A stretch of 64,000 nucleotides of DNA from NCBI RefSeq assembly GCF_037482405.1, contig NZ_JBBHZZ010000001.1:186001-250000 (forward strand). The letters run 5' to 3'. The DNA is from Pseudokineococcus marinus (lineage in GTDB: Bacteria; Actinomycetota; Actinomycetes; Actinomycetales; Quadrisphaeraceae). This document shows positions 49,394-57,501 of the stretch, in pieces; positions within the stretch are counted from its first letter, which is position 1, and each line of letters begins with the position of its first letter. The position numbers were made by a program, and so were the translations under genes. The notes beneath the pieces were generated by a model. It was not told the origin of the DNA. It worked only from the letters and a program-made list of their open reading frames with translations, and ran no database searches.

Positions 49394-50398
49394 TCAGCGG
49401 GCGGCGAGCACCCCGGCCGGCGCCGCCGCGACGCCACCGGCCAGGCCGTCGAGGGCGTCGACGTCGAGACGCGTCGTGAGCTGGGCCCCGCCGTCCGGCG
49501 CGCCGAGGTGGCGGGTGGTGCCGACGCCCTCCATGACCCGGGCGAGGGGCAGCGACGAGGTCGCCGACCGCGTCACGACCTGCCCGTACCCGAGCAGGCG
49601 CAGGGAGGCGCCGACGTGGCGGGCCAGCGCCCGGCCGACGCCGCGGGCCTGCCAGCCGTCCTCGACCAGGAGACCGACCTCGGTGGTGAAGTCGGCGCTG
49701 GGGCGCTCGCCCACGCGCGCCGTCGCGACGGCGACGACCTGCCGCGGCCCGGCGAGGACGACGAGCGCGAGGGGCTCGCGCAGGAGGTCCGCGAGCGCCG
49801 TGAGCGAGGGCGTCCGCCCACCGCTGCGGTAGCGCTGCAGGAGGGTGGTGCCGGTGCAGCGCCCGTGCATCGCCGCGACGGCGGGCAGGTCGGCGGGCTG
49901 CGCCGCGCGGACGACCAGGCGGGCCGGCGCGGCACCGGCGGCGCCGCGCGCCTCCAGCCCGGCGAGGACGTCGAGCGGGGCGTCGTCGTCGAGCGCGGCG
50001 CGGGAGAGCCCCGGCCCGGTGGTCGTGAGGTGCCACGGGCGTCCCGCGACGGCGAGCCCCTCGGCGACCGGCACGGGCGGCGGCGCCGTGCGGCGCGGGA
50101 GGGCCCGGCTCGGGCGCGTCCGCGCCCGCGGGGCGGAGGTGGGCGCGGCGGCGGTCCTCGCGGGCGCGGACGCCGCGGGGAGGGTCGCGCCGCCCGGGGC
50201 CTCGGCGCGACGGGCGCGGCTGCCCGCGGGGTGGCTGCGCAGCCCCTCGGCGCGGGCGGCCCGGCCGGCGGCGCTCAGGCCCGCGACCGCGGCGGCGGTG
50301 CGGTCGAGGGTGCGGACGGGCGAGGCGGGCAGCCCGCTCCGGGAGCGGGACGGCGCGCGGCCCGGTGCGGTGGCGGCGGTGACGGTCATGGCGCTCAC
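49394..50398 (-). CDS. GNAT acetyltransferase with long disordered N-terminus
   Basis: A 334-residue protein. Residues 1-110 are Ala/Pro/Arg-rich and probably disordered. Residues 155-310 are a GNAT domain: RLVVRAAQPADLPAVAAMHG, CTGTTLLQRYRSGG, EVGLLVEDGWQARGVGRALA and the HVGASLRLLGYGQVV helix-strand. GTG 50398 has AGGAGGACCCC upstream. This layout resembles the RYR-containing GNAT domain of PatA-like regulators, but no cyclic-nucleotide domain is present. The upstream 150 bases hold several GTGTGACGCG-like words that may be regulatory. Substrate unknown. Confidence 0.8.
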   Translation of the reverse strand: MSAMTVTAATAPGRAPSRSRSGLPASPVRTLDRTAAAVAGLSAAGRAARAEGLRSHPAGSRARRAEAPGGATLPAASAPARTAAAPTSAPRARTRPSRALPRRTAPPPVPVAEGLAVAGRPWHLTTTGPGLSRAALDDDAPLDVLAGLEARGAAGAAPARLVVRAAQPADLPAVAAMHGRCTGTTLLQRYRSGGRTPSLTALADLLREPLALVVLAGPRQVVAVATARVGERPSADFTTEVGLLVEDGWQARGVGRALARHVGASLRLLGYGQVVTRSATSSLPLARVMEGVGTTRHLGAPDGGAQLTTRLDVDALDGLAGGVAAAPAGVLAAR

Positions 50399-50551
50399 GG
50401 GGTCCTCCTGCGGCTCAGCCGGTGTGACGCGAGCGACAGTGCACGACGCGTGTCACCCGGTGGTTGCGGAGTGTTTCGGGCGTGTGACGCGCCGCAGCCC
50501 GGGGTCACGCAGAGGCACGGAGCACGGACCCGCCCCGGTGAGCGGCCGGTC

Positions 50552-51418
50552 TCAGCCCAGCACGGGCGCCCACGTGCCGGCGAGGACGGCGGCGGCGGTC
50601 GCGGCCCCGGCCACGGCGGCGCAGACGGCGACCACGCCCGCGTCGCGCGCGGCGAAGGAGCTCGTGCGCGCCCAGGTGCGCCCGGCGCCCGGCACCCCGA
50701 AGCCGCGGGCCTCCATGGCGAGCGCGAGCCGGGTGGCGCGGCGCAGGGCGATGACGAGGAGCGCCAGGACCTGGCCGGACACGACGCGGGTGCCCGCGAG
50801 GGGGCCGCGCGCGTCGCCGAGGCCCCGCGCCCGGCGGGCCATCGCGAGCGTGCGCCACTCGACGACGAGCAGCCCCACGAGGCGCAGGCCGGCCAGGCCG
50901 CCCAGGACGAACCGGTGGGGCAGGCGCAGCCGCTGGGCGAGCCCGTCGGCGAGGTCGGTGGGGTCGGTGGCGAGGAGGAGCACGACGCCGGGGATGCCCA
51001 CGGCGAGCACCCGCAGCGTGATCGCGGCGCCGAGCCCCAGCGAGCCCTCGGTGACGGTGAGGGGCCCGATCCCCACGAGCACGGCGCCGGCGTCGCGGCC
51101 GATGACGGCGGTGACGAGGCCGGCGGGCACGCTCGCGAGGAGCACGGGCAGCAGCCGCACGAGCAGCGGGCGGGGCGCCAGACCGGCGAGGGGCAGGAGG
51201 CACAGCTCGAGGACCAGCGCGACGGCCGCGCTGACGACGTCGACCGTGAGGAGCAGGGCGGCGGCCACGAGCAGCCCGCCGAGCAGGGTGGCCAGCGGGT
51301 TCGCCCGGGTGAGCGGCGTCGACCGCAGGCCCCCGGCGAGCCCGCCGAGCGTCGTCGTCCCCGCGGTGGGCGCCGGAGCACCGGTCGCGGAGCTGCCGGT
51401 CGCGGGGGCGCCGCTCAC
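50552..51418 (-). CDS. ykoC: ECF transporter T component (EcfT/YkoC-like)
   Basis: A 288-residue transmembrane scaffold subunit. It has TPLTRANPLATLLGGLLVAA near residue 35, about six helices, and the two coupling motifs with A-R-G: MARRARGLGD and ALAMEARGFGVPG. These helices dock on the ATPases. The GTG start overlaps the ATPase stop (GTGA). With ykoE and the fused ATPase it completes a group I energy-coupling-factor importer under a TPP riboswitch. Confidence 0.9.
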   Translation of the reverse strand: MSGAPATGSSATGAPAPTAGTTTLGGLAGGLRSTPLTRANPLATLLGGLLVAAALLLTVDVVSAAVALVLELCLLPLAGLAPRPLLVRLLPVLLASVPAGLVTAVIGRDAGAVLVGIGPLTVTEGSLGLGAAITLRVLAVGIPGVVLLLATDPTDLADGLAQRLRLPHRFVLGGLAGLRLVGLLVVEWRTLAMARRARGLGDARGPLAGTRVVSGQVLALLVIALRRATRLALAMEARGFGVPGAGRTWARTSSFAARDAGVVAVCAAVAGAATAAAVLAGTWAPVLG

Positions 51419-53148
51419 GTCCGCCCCCGGCCGAGGAGCCGCCGCAGCCCCGAGGCGCTGCGGCGCTCGTCCTCCCGCGGCGCGAGCGGCACCGCCGGGT
51501 CCGGCGGCGCGAGGTGGTGGACCCGGGCGCCGAGGGCGCCGACGAGCTCGGCGTCGTGGGTGACGGCGAGCAGGGCCGCCCCGCCGTCGACGAGCTCGCG
51601 GAGGAGCTCGACGAGGCCGGCCCACGTCAGCGCGTCCTGCCCGAAGGTCGGCTCGTCGAGGACGACGACGCGCGGCCCGACGGCGAGGGCCGTGGCCACG
51701 GACAGCCGGCGCTTCTCGCCGCCGGAGAGGGTGAAGGGGTGGGCGCGCGCCAGCGCGGTGAGGCCGAGGCGCTCCAGCAGCTCGTCGGTGCGGCGGCGGA
51801 CCTCCGCCTCGGGCCGGCCGAGCAGGCGGGGGCCGTGCGCCAGCTCGCCCTCGACCGTCGCCGCGACGAGCTGGTGCTCCGGGTCCTGGAAGACGGTGCC
51901 GACCCTGCGGAGCAGGTCGCGCGAGCGCCAGCGCCAGGGGGCGGTGCCGAGCGCTGGGCCGGGTCCGTTGTTCGGGTCGTGGTCTCCCACGAGGTCCGGG
52001 GACGCGCGGACCGCGCCGCCGACCGGCTCCAGCAGCCCCGCGAGCGTCAGCGCGAGCGTCGTCTTGCCCGCGCCGTTGGGGCCGGTGAGCGCCGTGGCCG
52101 AGCCGGCGGGCAGCGCGAGGTCGGCGGAGCGCACGGCCACCGGGCCGCCCGGGCGGGCGCACGCCAGCGCGCGGGCGGCGAGCAGCTCCCCGCCGGGCTC
52201 CGGGGCGTCCCACCCCGGGACGAGGGGGCGGGAGCGGTACCGGGGCGGCACCCACACGCCGCGGGCCGCCAGCTCGTCGCCGTGCTCGGCGAGGACGCGC
52301 TCCGGCGGCCCGTCCGCCACCACCGCGCCCCCGCCCCCCGCGCCGGCCCCACCGGACCCCCCACCGGCTCCGAGGACGACGACCCGGTCGACGACGTCGG
52401 CCCACACCGCGACGCGGTGCTCGACGACGACGAGCGTCGCTCCCGTGGCCCCCACCGCCCGCACGACGGCGTCGCGGACCTCCTGCACGCCGTCGGGGTC
52501 GAGGTTGGCCGTCGGCTCGTCGAGGAGGACGAGCCCGGGCTGCATGGCGAGGACGCCCGCGAGCGCCAGGCGCTGCTTCTGGCCTCCCGACAGGGCGGCG
52601 GTGGGGTGGTCGAGGGGGACGTCGAGGCCGACGGCGTCGAGCGCCGCCCGCACCCGCGGCCAGATCTCCGCGGGCGGCACCTCGAGGTTCTCGCAGCCGA
52701 AGGCGACGTCGTCCCCCACCCGCGCGAGCACGACCTGGCTCTCCGGGTCCTGCAGCACGAGCCCGGCGCGCCCGCGGCGCGCGCCGGCGGGCGCCCCGCC
52801 GACGAGGAGCTCGCCCGTCGCCTCGCCCTCGGCCCCCTCGTCCCCGGGGTCGTGCGCGTCGGCGTCGGGGAGCACCCCGACGAGCCCTGCGAGCAGCGTC
52901 GACTTGCCCGACCCCGACGGGCCGAGGAGGAGCACGCGCTCCCCCGGGTCGACGACGAGGTCGAGCCCGCTGACGGCCGCCCGGCGGCGGCCGCCGTGGC
53001 GCCACGACCACCCGCGGGCGACGACGCCCACGGGCTGCGCAGCCCCGTCGCCGGGACGACGGGAGGAGCGGTCCGCCGTCCGGTCCGGGGAGGGGCGGGG
53101 GGCCCGCCCGCCGCCGCGGGCGCCCGCCGCGGCGGCGAGGGCGGGCAC
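51415..53148 (-). CDS. ykoD: ECF transporter fused double ATPase (YkoD-like)
   Basis: A 577-residue protein with two ABC ATPase domains in one chain. The first has Walker A GPSGSGKST, VLQDPESQVVLARVGDDVAF, signature LSGGQKQR and LVLLDEPTANLD. The second has GPNGAGKTT, VFQDPEHQLVAATVEGELAH, LSGGEKRR and VVVLDEPTFGQD. A glycine-rich linker near residue 255 and the repeated QDPE Q-loops are ECF-typical. GTG 53148 is six bases after the ykoE stop; a later start near the first conserved strand is possible. It powers thiamine-precursor uptake. Confidence 0.92.
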   Translation of the reverse strand: MPALAAAAGARGGGRAPRPSPDRTADRSSRRPGDGAAQPVGVVARGWSWRHGGRRRAAVSGLDLVVDPGERVLLLGPSGSGKSTLLAGLVGVLPDADAHDPGDEGAEGEATGELLVGGAPAGARRGRAGLVLQDPESQVVLARVGDDVAFGCENLEVPPAEIWPRVRAALDAVGLDVPLDHPTAALSGGQKQRLALAGVLAMQPGLVLLDEPTANLDPDGVQEVRDAVVRAVGATGATLVVVEHRVAVWADVVDRVVVLGAGGGSGGAGAGGGGAVVADGPPERVLAEHGDELAARGVWVPPRYRSRPLVPGWDAPEPGGELLAARALACARPGGPVAVRSADLALPAGSATALTGPNGAGKTTLALTLAGLLEPVGGAVRASPDLVGDHDPNNGPGPALGTAPWRWRSRDLLRRVGTVFQDPEHQLVAATVEGELAHGPRLLGRPEAEVRRRTDELLERLGLTALARAHPFTLSGGEKRRLSVATALAVGPRVVVLDEPTFGQDALTWAGLVELLRELVDGGAALLAVTHDAELVGALGARVHHLAPPDPAVPLAPREDERRSASGLRRLLGRGRT

Positions 53149-53153
53149 GGCGG

Positions 53154-53774
53154 TCAGACCCGCTGGCCCGAGCGGCCCGAGGGCAGCGCGGACAGCGCCC
53201 CGGTGCGGGCGAGCGCCCGGACGACGAGGTGGGCCAGGAGGCCGGCGAGGACGATCCCGGAGACGACCGAGGAGCCGATGTAGACGAGCTTCCAGCCGGC
53301 GGTCCACGTCACCGAGCTGGTGAAGGTCGTGTCCATGAGGCCCACCGCGACGCCCGAGGTCGCCCCGGCGAGGAGCGCTGCGGGCAGGCCCCACCGCCGG
53401 TAGCCGAGGACGGCGAACCCGATCTCGGCCGCGAGGCCCTGCACGAGGGCCCACACGAGGACGGTGACCCCCCACTGCGTGCCGATGAGCATCGAGGTGA
53501 CGCCCGCGAGCACCTCGGCGAAGACGGCCGCCCCCGGCCGGCGCACGACGAGCGCGCCGAGGAGGCCGGGGAAGAGGAAGCCGCCGTTGACGAGGCCGGC
53601 CAGGGGCGCGAGGAAGGCCAGCGGGGCCGTGATCGGCTCGTACAGGGCGCCGAACGCCCAGAGCGCGACGCCCGCGGCGACGCCGACGACGGCGCAGGTG
53701 ACGATGTCGACGACGCGCCAGCTGCGGCGGCTGCGGCGTGCGGCGCGGCCGGTCGTGCGAGTGGTGCTGGACAT
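53154..53774 (-). CDS. ykoE: ECF substrate-binding component YkoE
   Basis: A 206-residue S component with about six helices. The stretches YEPITAPLAFLAPLAGLVNG, GFLFPGLLGALVVRRPGAAV and EVLAGVTSMLIGTQWGVTVL are signatures of YkoE, which binds thiamine or its hydroxymethylpyrimidine part. ATG 53774 is followed directly by a basic N-terminus. It is first in the ykoEDC operon and lies 68 bases downstream of a TPP riboswitch, consistent with repression when thiamine pyrophosphate is plentiful. Confidence 0.93.
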   Translation of the reverse strand: MSSTTRTTGRAARRSRRSWRVVDIVTCAVVGVAAGVALWAFGALYEPITAPLAFLAPLAGLVNGGFLFPGLLGALVVRRPGAAVFAEVLAGVTSMLIGTQWGVTVLVWALVQGLAAEIGFAVLGYRRWGLPAALLAGATSGVAVGLMDTTFTSSVTWTAGWKLVYIGSSVVSGIVLAGLLAHLVVRALARTGALSALPSGRSGQRV

Positions 53775-53842
53775 GGTGGTGCTCCTCCCGTGCGGTGCAC
53801 GAGGGGGACGCCGCGCGCGGGTGCGCGACGGCGTCGAGCCCG

Positions 53843-53926
53843 ACTCCCTACGCCGGTGCTAACCGGGTCAGGTTCGAGGGTCTGCGGCGCTCGCCGCACT
53901 CTCAGCGCCCTACGGCGCTCCCCTGT
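53843..53926 (-). ncRNA. TPP riboswitch (THI element)
   Basis: Read on the minus strand this has the conserved THI-box parts in order: GGGGAGCGCC, then GGCGCTGAGAGTGCGG, then ACCCTCGAACCTGACC, then the CGGTTAGCACCGGCGTAGGG end. The CTGAGA core and GAACCTGA-N-CCGGTTAGCACCGGCGTAGGGA are near-consensus. It lies 68 bases before ykoE and would block expression, probably by hiding the ribosome binding site, when TPP is bound. Confidence 0.96.
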
Positions 53927-54006
53927 CGTCCGCCGCCGATGCTAGTCCCGCACGGCGAGCGCTCGCAGCCGAGGCCCGGCGGAGGGGTAGGTCGACCCCG
54001 GCGGCG

Positions 54007-55128
54007 TCAGCCCGCCGCGGCGCGGTGGGCCGCCGTCGCCACCGCCGTGGCCAGCACGTCCACGTGCACGAGCCCGAGGGCGCGACCGTCCGCGGAGGTG
54101 ACGACCAGCGGCGCGAAGCGCTCGTGCTCGGGCCTCGCCATGGCGCGGGCCAGCGCCTCGTGGGGCGCGGTGGAGGGTGAGAGCGAGGTCACGGGGTGCT
54201 CGTGGCGGCCGCCGCCGGGCAGCGCCGTGCGGACGGCCAGCGGCCGGCCCCGCGCGTCCGTGCGCAGCTCCTCGGCCGACGGGCTGCGGACGAGGTCCGC
54301 CAGGCCGTCGCCGCGCCGCGCCGCCGCGGCGAGTTCCCGCGCGTCGGCGAGGTCTCCGGCGGGCCACGCCCGCTCGGGGCGGCCGAGCAGGTAGCCCTGC
54401 GCCAGGGGCACGCCGAGGCGGACGGCGGTCGCCAGCTGCTCGCGCCGCTCGACGCCCTCGAGGCAGACCCAGGCGTCGAGCGTGGCGGCCATCTCCCCGA
54501 CGGCGCGCACCGCGGCCTCCACCGCGGGGTCCCGCCCCAGCTGCGCGACGAGCCGCCCGTCGAGCTTGACGAAGGAGGGGCGGACCTCGAGCACCCGCGC
54601 GAGCCCCGCCCAGGCCGCGCCGACGTCGTCGAGGGCGACCAGCGCCCCCGCCGTCCGCAGGGCGTCGAGCGGCGCCAGCACGCGGGCGTGGTCGTCCGGC
54701 CAGAGCCCCTCGAGCACCTCGACGACGAGGCCGCCGAGGTCCCCCCAGGAGAGCAGCTCGTCGACCACGGCGGGCTCGGCGAGGGCCAGCGGGTCGACGT
54801 TGACGGTGAGGAAGGTGTCGGGCGGCAGGGAGTCGAGGAGGGGTCGCGCGAGGCGCAGGGCGAGCACGTGCAGGTGCGCCAGCGCGCCCTCGTCGCCGGC
54901 CGCGGCGAAGAGCGGCGCCGGGCCCACCCAGAGGTGGGCCGCCGGACGCGCGAGCACCTCGTAGCCCGCCACCGTGGCGCTCTCGAGGCCCACCACCGGC
55001 TGCACCGCGCACCCCAGCAGCTCCGGCTCGGCGAGCACCGCCGCCAGCGCCCGCCGGGCGGTGCTCCGGGGGTCCGCCCCCGGCGCGGGGCCTCCGGCGG
55101 CGCTCGGCGCGGTGCTCACGGCGGTCAC
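54007..55128 (-). CDS. EAL-domain protein with degenerate catalytic residues, plus CBS-like end
   Basis: A 373-residue protein. The EAL fold spans about residues 30-270: GYEVLARPAAHLWVG in place of E-A-L-x-R, FLTVNVDPLAL, VVEVLEGLWPDD, ALDDVGAAWAGLARVLEVRP in place of DDFGTGYS, FVKLDGRLV, CLEGVER and LAQGYLLGRP. Several metal-binding positions are changed, so it is more likely a c-di-GMP sensor or a protein-interaction domain than a phosphodiesterase. The end (HEHPVTSLSPSTAPHEALAR, VTSADGRALGLVHVDVL) resembles one CBS repeat. GTG 55128 overlaps the DUF1059 stop. Confidence 0.82.
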   Translation of the reverse strand: MTAVSTAPSAAGGPAPGADPRSTARRALAAVLAEPELLGCAVQPVVGLESATVAGYEVLARPAAHLWVGPAPLFAAAGDEGALAHLHVLALRLARPLLDSLPPDTFLTVNVDPLALAEPAVVDELLSWGDLGGLVVEVLEGLWPDDHARVLAPLDALRTAGALVALDDVGAAWAGLARVLEVRPSFVKLDGRLVAQLGRDPAVEAAVRAVGEMAATLDAWVCLEGVERREQLATAVRLGVPLAQGYLLGRPERAWPAGDLADARELAAAARRGDGLADLVRSPSAEELRTDARGRPLAVRTALPGGGRHEHPVTSLSPSTAPHEALARAMARPEHERFAPLVVTSADGRALGLVHVDVLATAVATAAHRAAAG

Positions 55129-55295
55129 CCCTCGCGGACCCGGTCCCGCACGACGCCGACGAGCTCGGCGTCCGGCGCGACGCCGTGCTGCGCGCGGGCG
55201 TGGCGCTCGACGGCCTCGAGCACCGCCTCCTCGTCGTCCCCGCGGAGCTCGGTGGTGCAGCCGGGCACGACGTCGCCGCAGCGGAAGACCTTCAT
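55125..55295 (-). CDS. DUF1059 family protein
   Basis: A 56-residue protein: MKVFRCGDVVPGCTTELRGD, then EEAVLEAVERHARAQHGV. This is the DUF1059 pattern with two cysteines in C-G-x-x-x-P-G-C and a helical H-A-x-x-x-H-G. The cysteines and histidines could bind zinc; function is unknown. ATG 55295 follows GAGAGGAGCACG. Its stop overlaps the EAL gene start (GTGA), so the two are translated together. Confidence 0.9.
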   Translation of the reverse strand: MKVFRCGDVVPGCTTELRGDDEEAVLEAVERHARAQHGVAPDAELVGVVRDRVREG

Positions 55296-55398
55296 GGACG
55301 TGCTCCTCTCGGCCGTCAGCTCCCGCGGCGTCCGCGCAGGGGGCGGGCGGGTCCGGCTGGCGCCGTCGGGCGACGGCGCCCCCGGGGCATCGTCCCCC

Positions 55399-55421
55399 CA
55401 GTGGCCCCTGTCTGGCCACTG
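55399..55421. promoter_or_regulatory. 8-bp hairpin in the DUF1059/DUF4235 divergent region
   Basis: CAGTGGCC (55399-55406) and GGCCACTG (55414-55421) pair perfectly around CCTGTCT. The 241-base region between the two divergent genes holds it roughly midway, so it may be an operator rather than a terminator. No promoter element is obvious. Confidence 0.4.
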
Positions 55422-55536
55422 GCTGTCTGAAGTCGGCACTCAGCGTGACGGCGCCAGCCCGCGACGCGTCGGTGGACGCGGCGACCCGCGGCGTCCTGCC
55501 TTGCCCGCCGGCGGGGGCGGCGGCAGGGTGAGCCGC

Positions 55537-55815
55537 ATGGGAGACGCCATCTGGAAGGTCGTCGGCACGGGGGGCGCCGTCGCCGCCGGCATCGCCGCGA
55601 ACAAGGTCCTCACCGCCGTGTGGCGCAAGAGCCTCGGCGGCGAGCCCCCGATCAACCCGGAGTCGGACGAGACGACGTGGAAGGAGGCCATCGCCTGGGC
55701 CCTCCTCTCGGGCGCCGTCGTCGGCGTCGCCCGGCTCGCCTTCCGCCGCAACGCGGCCTCGTACTACCGCAAGAGCACGGGCCACCTCCCCGGCAACCTC
55801 GAGAAGGCCAGCTGA
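55537..55815 (+). CDS. DUF4235 family membrane protein
   Basis: A 92-residue protein with helices at WKVVGTGGAVAAGIAANKVL and WALLSGAVVGVARLAFRRNA, joined by the family signature WRKSLGGEPPINPESDETTW. DUF4235 proteins are small actinobacterial membrane proteins of unknown function. ATG 55537 is used; a GTG three codons earlier has a better GGCAGG spacing. A second small membrane gene starts four bases after its stop. Confidence 0.9.
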   Translation: MGDAIWKVVGTGGAVAAGIAANKVLTAVWRKSLGGEPPINPESDETTWKEAIAWALLSGAVVGVARLAFRRNAASYYRKSTGHLPGNLEKAS

Positions 55816-55819
55816 CCCC

Positions 55820-55966
55820 GTGGTCCTGCGCACGCTCCGCGACCCCGAGGGCGGGCCGTCGCGGGGCGTGCGCGTGGTGGCCGTCCTGCTCGTCCTCGGG
55901 CTGGTCGCCGCACTGATCCCCACCCTGGTGCCCGTGCTGCGCGGCCTGCTCGAGCTGTTCACCTGA
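55820..55966 (+). CDS. 48-residue single-helix membrane protein
   Basis: GTG 55820 to TGA 55964-55966 encodes 48 residues: a basic start (VVLRTLRDPEGGPSRGVR), one long helix (VVAVLLVLGLVAALIPTLVP) and a short amphipathic end VLRGLLELFT. It starts four bases after the DUF4235 stop and is probably co-translated. I do not know the family. The positive-inside pattern puts its N-terminus in the cytoplasm. Confidence 0.55.
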   Translation: MVLRTLRDPEGGPSRGVRVVAVLLVLGLVAALIPTLVPVLRGLLELFT

Positions 55967-56139
55967 GGCGCCACGCACACCCTGTCGCCCTGTCCCGCAG
56001 TCGGTCTCGCCACGCCGAGGGCGGACAGCCGGGTGGCCGGGCGGCGTCTCCTCACGTGGTGAGTTACCCCGACCGGTGGAGATCCATCTTTCAACGACGC
56101 AGGTCCTCCTCCCCGCTTGCCGAGACCCCTGGCACAGCA

Positions 56140-56162
56140 GGACCGGGGGTCGGCCCCGGTCC
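56140..56162 (+). promoter_or_regulatory. Leader hairpin before the SipW-substrate gene
   Basis: GGACCGGGG (56140-56148) and CCCCGGTCC (56154-56162) form a nine-base perfect stem with a five-base loop, ending 20 bases before the GTG at 56183. The A+T-richer stretch 56056-56105 further upstream is the likely promoter. The hairpin could control access to the start region or mark a processing point. Confidence 0.5.
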
Positions 56163-56182
56163 GACGACCGGGGGGTCCCGAC

Positions 56183-56926
56183 GTGAGCACCGACGCCAGC
56201 ACCAGCAGCACCAGCCGCCCGGCCGCCGCCTACGGCTGGCGCCGGACCGCCCGGCCTGAGCCTCGGCGCCGCCGCGGCCTCGTCCGCGCCCTCCTCGCGG
56301 GCGGCCTCGTCCTCGGCGTCGGCTCCGCCGCCACCCTGGCCGCCTGGACCGACACCGAGTGGGTGTACGGCGACGGCTCCGCGGACGGCGGCGTCAGCGG
56401 CGTCGCCGCGAGCGTCTTCGAGGTCGAGCAGAACGTCTGGGACGGCGTCGGCGGCACCGCCAACTTCGTCAACCGCGAGACCCAGGCGCTGGCCGGCGGG
56501 CTGCTCTTCTCCCCGCTGCAGGCCCGCGCGCTCTCCCCGGGCGACCTCGTCTACGCGCCCATGCAGCTGCGGACGGCGGTCGGCAGCGCCGCCGCGGCCG
56601 TGAGCGTGGCTCCGGCCGTCCTCCAGGCCGGTGACCCCACCTTCTTCGGCGCGCTGCGCTACTCGGTGCGCAGCGGCGTCCCGCAGGCCGCGTGCGGCGA
56701 CGCCGCCTTCGCCCCGGCCACGGCGTTGGGCACCGAGCTCGTCGCCAGCGCCCCGCTGAGCACCGGCTCCACCGCGGGCGCCCTGCAGCTCGGCGCCGCC
56801 ACGGCGTCCACGCCCGGCGCCCCGGTCGACCTGTGCTTCGCCATCACGCTGCCCGGCGGCTCGCCCGACTCCCTCCAGGGGCTCGGCGCCACGCCCGTCT
56901 GGTCCTTCACCAGCCAGTCCCGCTGA
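56183..56926 (+). CDS. SipW-dependent-type secreted surface protein
   Basis: A 247-residue protein with the special SipW-type export signal: a long basic leader (RRTARPEPRRRRGLVRALLA), then GGLVLGVGSAATLAAWTDTE in which the helix is followed by A-W-T-D-x-E-W. The mature domain, mostly beta-rich, shows RETQALAGGLLFSPLQARAL and CFAITLPGGSPDSLQGLG, as in TasA/CalY-related actinobacterial proteins that form surface fibres. The next gene encodes the matching SipW peptidase. GTG 56183 lacks a strong ribosome binding site. Fibre formation is an inference from family and context. Confidence 0.85.
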   Translation: MSTDASTSSTSRPAAAYGWRRTARPEPRRRRGLVRALLAGGLVLGVGSAATLAAWTDTEWVYGDGSADGGVSGVAASVFEVEQNVWDGVGGTANFVNRETQALAGGLLFSPLQARALSPGDLVYAPMQLRTAVGSAAAAVSVAPAVLQAGDPTFFGALRYSVRSGVPQAACGDAAFAPATALGTELVASAPLSTGSTAGALQLGAATASTPGAPVDLCFAITLPGGSPDSLQGLGATPVWSFTSQSR

Positions 56927-56985
56927 GCGCGGCGCCGGCCCTCCGCGGGCCGGCGCCCGCACGACCGTCACCACGGGGGTGGGAC

Positions 56986-57501
56986 ATGAGCACGACGAGC
57001 GAGCGGCTGCGCGAGGCCGCCCTCACGACCGGAGCGGTGCTGGGCTGCGCGTGCCTGGCGCTGGTGCTCCTCGGCGCCGTCCTCGACGCCACGCTGGTCG
57101 TCTTCAAGACCGGCTCCATGTCGCCGACCATGCCGACCGGGGCCCTGGCCGTGGTCCGGCAGGTCGACGCGCTGGACGTCGGCGTCGGCGACGTCGTCAC
57201 CGTCACCCGGGAGGGCCGTCTGCCCATCACGCACCGCGTGGTGCAGGCGGACCCCGACCCGGCGGTGCCCGGCGGCGCCCGGCTCGTCCTGCGCGGTGAC
57301 GCCAACAGCTCCGTCGACCCGACGCCCTACGACGTGACCCGCGTGGGCCGCGTGGTGTGGGCGCTCCCGCACCTCGGCACCTGGGTCGAGAACGCCCAGC
57401 GGCCCGCCGTCCTCGGGGCCGCGACGGCGACCGTCACGGGCCTCGTCGTCCTCGCGGTCTGGCCGCGGAGGGAGCACGAGCTCGCGGAGGTGGCCCCGTG
57501 A
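56986..57501 (+). CDS. sipW: Signal peptidase I, SipW (ER) type
   Basis: A 171-residue membrane peptidase. The N-terminal helix is LGCACLALVLLGAVL. The nucleophile serine is in FKTGSMSPTMPTGALAV, and the general base is a histidine (LPITHRVVQADPDP) rather than lysine, the defining feature of the SipW/eukaryotic ER branch. RLVLRGDANSSVDPTPY and a C-terminal second helix complete it. It should cleave the preceding protein and perhaps the two following. Its stop overlaps the next start (GTGA). Confidence 0.93.
   Translation: MSTTSERLREAALTTGAVLGCACLALVLLGAVLDATLVVFKTGSMSPTMPTGALAVVRQVDALDVGVGDVVTVTREGRLPITHRVVQADPDPAVPGGARLVLRGDANSSVDPTPYDVTRVGRVVWALPHLGTWVENAQRPAVLGAATATVTGLVVLAVWPRREHELAEVAP

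Noticed and set aside
49508..53323. A 1271-codon open frame on the plus strand
   Set aside because: It shadows the GNAT and ECF genes on the opposite strand, shows no domain, and crosses several well-supported gene boundaries.
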